This document shows, in pieces, positions 63,463 through 64,000 of a stretch of 64,000 nt of DNA. Under the pieces are notes generated by a model, which worked only from the letters and a program-made list of their open reading frames with translations, was not told the DNA's origin and searched no databases. The stretch is taken from NCBI RefSeq assembly GCF_026011795.1, contig NZ_BRVS01000005.1:248001-312000 (forward strand). The letters are read 5' to 3'. Each line of letters opens with the position of its first letter. Position 1 is the stretch's first letter. The translations under genes were made by a program, and so were the position numbers. The stretch comes from Arthrobacter mangrovi (lineage in GTDB: Bacteria; Actinomycetota; Actinomycetes; Actinomycetales; Micrococcaceae).

Positions 63463-64000
63463 TTAACTGCCGCCTTGGACGGCGCCAACGGTTGGTGTTC
63501 GACGCCGCTGCCGGTGCGGGCGGTCGGCCAGCCCGGGCGAAACGGCGAATTTCTGCGCGAGGGCGAGGAGCCCGTCGACGACCAGGGCCAGCAGCGCAAT
63601 CAGGATCGCGCCGCCGAACATGCGGACCGGGTCGCTGACGGCCAGGCCATCGATCAGGAACCGGCCCAGACCGCCGAGGTTGATGTAGGCGACGACGGCG
63701 ACCGTGGCTATCACCTGCAGCACCGCCGCGCGCACTCCGCCGAGCAGCACCGGCAGGGCGTTCGGCAGTTCGACCTTCGCCAGCACCTGCCATTCGGTCA
63801 TGCCCATCGCCCGCGCGGCATCCACGAGCGTCCGATCCACTGCGGCGATCCCGGAGTAGGATCCGGCGAGCAGGGGCGGGATCGTCAGGATGACCAGCGC
63901 CCAGATGGGCGGCATGAGTCCGAGCCCCAGCAGGATGACGAACAGCGTCAGCAGGCCGAGCGTCGGCAGGGCGCGCAGCGCGCTCGCAACGCTAACGACG
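63463..64000 (-). CDS. Osmoprotectant ABC transporter permease, C-terminal part (runs off edge)
   Basis: 179 residues visible on the minus strand, frame open to the window end. GLMPPIWALVILTIPPLLAGSYSGI and VDAARAMGMTEWQVLAKVELPNALPVLLGG (coupling loop, in parts) mark a ProW/OpuCB-type permease. The C-terminal tail is rich in Arg. Upstream genes (partner permease, ATPase) lie outside the window. Confidence 0.88.
   Translation of the reverse strand, partial: VVSVASALRALPTLGLLTLFVILLGLGLMPPIWALVILTIPPLLAGSYSGIAAVDRTLVDAARAMGMTEWQVLAKVELPNALPVLLGGVRAAVLQVIATVAVVAYINLGGLGRFLIDGLAVSDPVRMFGGAILIALLALVVDGLLALAQKFAVSPGLADRPHRQRRRTPTVGAVQGGS

Overview
The window is high-GC actinobacterial chromosome. 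The best fit is a member of the Micrococcaceae (Arthrobacter or a close relative), judged from the SigE/RseA pair, the actinobacterial DapD, the GluABCD uptake system, the 7Fe ferredoxin next to dapC, and the many leaderless genes with a TANNNT box 6-8 nt before the start codon. The gene order is recognisably that of the Mycobacterium tuberculosis interval from xseB/xseA/ispH/ychF (Rv1107c-Rv1112) through typA, fdx-dapC, dapD/dapE, the LOG gene, the DivIVA-like gene, the DUF3117 gene, methyltransferase-sigE-rseA-tatB and mrp to the MgtE/CBS gene (Rv1232c). This is recalled knowledge, not a search. Most of the window is therefore old vertical backbone with accessory blocks set into it.

Layout. 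1-9.2 kb: the 5' end of a sodium:solute symporter, an unidentified structured RNA, a PHP phosphoesterase, aminopeptidase P, a stress-protein-like membrane protein, an MgtE-N/CBS protein, a DUF1003 protein, Mrp, TatB, and an ECF sigma/anti-sigma pair (htrA absent). 9.4-14.5 kb: methyltransferase, leucyl aminopeptidase, DUF3117 protein, PIG-V-like mannosyltransferase, DivIVA-like protein, LOG protein. 14.6-18 kb: GluABCD glutamate/polar amino acid importer. 18-29 kb: dapE/dapD, a secreted lysozyme-fold-like protein, galE, gltA, dapC-fdxA, a small ArsR-type regulator, typA. 29.4-42.3 kb: two tandem but divergent oligopeptide ABC importers, each with a lipoprotein, two permeases and a fused two-domain ATPase; the second is interrupted by an antisense PH-domain gene and has an enlarged OppB permease.

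42.7-52.5 kb: a complete selenocysteine module, selB-selA-selC on one strand and selD on the other, followed by nrfD, fdhB and fdhA of a formate dehydrogenase. fdhA looks like two ORFs only because an in-frame UGA encodes selenocysteine. The UGA lies in the canonical ENQAR-U-H context and a SECIS-like hairpin follows it. The tRNA, synthase, elongation factor, selenophosphate synthetase and the one visible selenoprotein lie together in about 10 kb.

52.5-55.0 kb: a small accessory strip between fdhA and ychF with poorly conserved genes, a gene remnant and three degenerate direct copies of the 3' end of ychF. This is the pattern left by repeated integration at a gene-end attachment site. 55-64 kb: backbone again (ychF, rmuC, ispH, xseA/xseB), a coupled aminotransferase/PPK2 pair, and the start of an osmoprotectant ABC operon that runs off the edge.

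No rRNA, CRISPR array, transposase or integrase gene was seen. The only tRNA found is selC. The observations most worth following are the selenocysteine FDH cassette (including a selC promoter that appears to start at the first tRNA base), the ychF-end repeat array, the pseudoknotted RNA near 359-502, and short tandem repeats carrying stop codons at three convergent gene ends.
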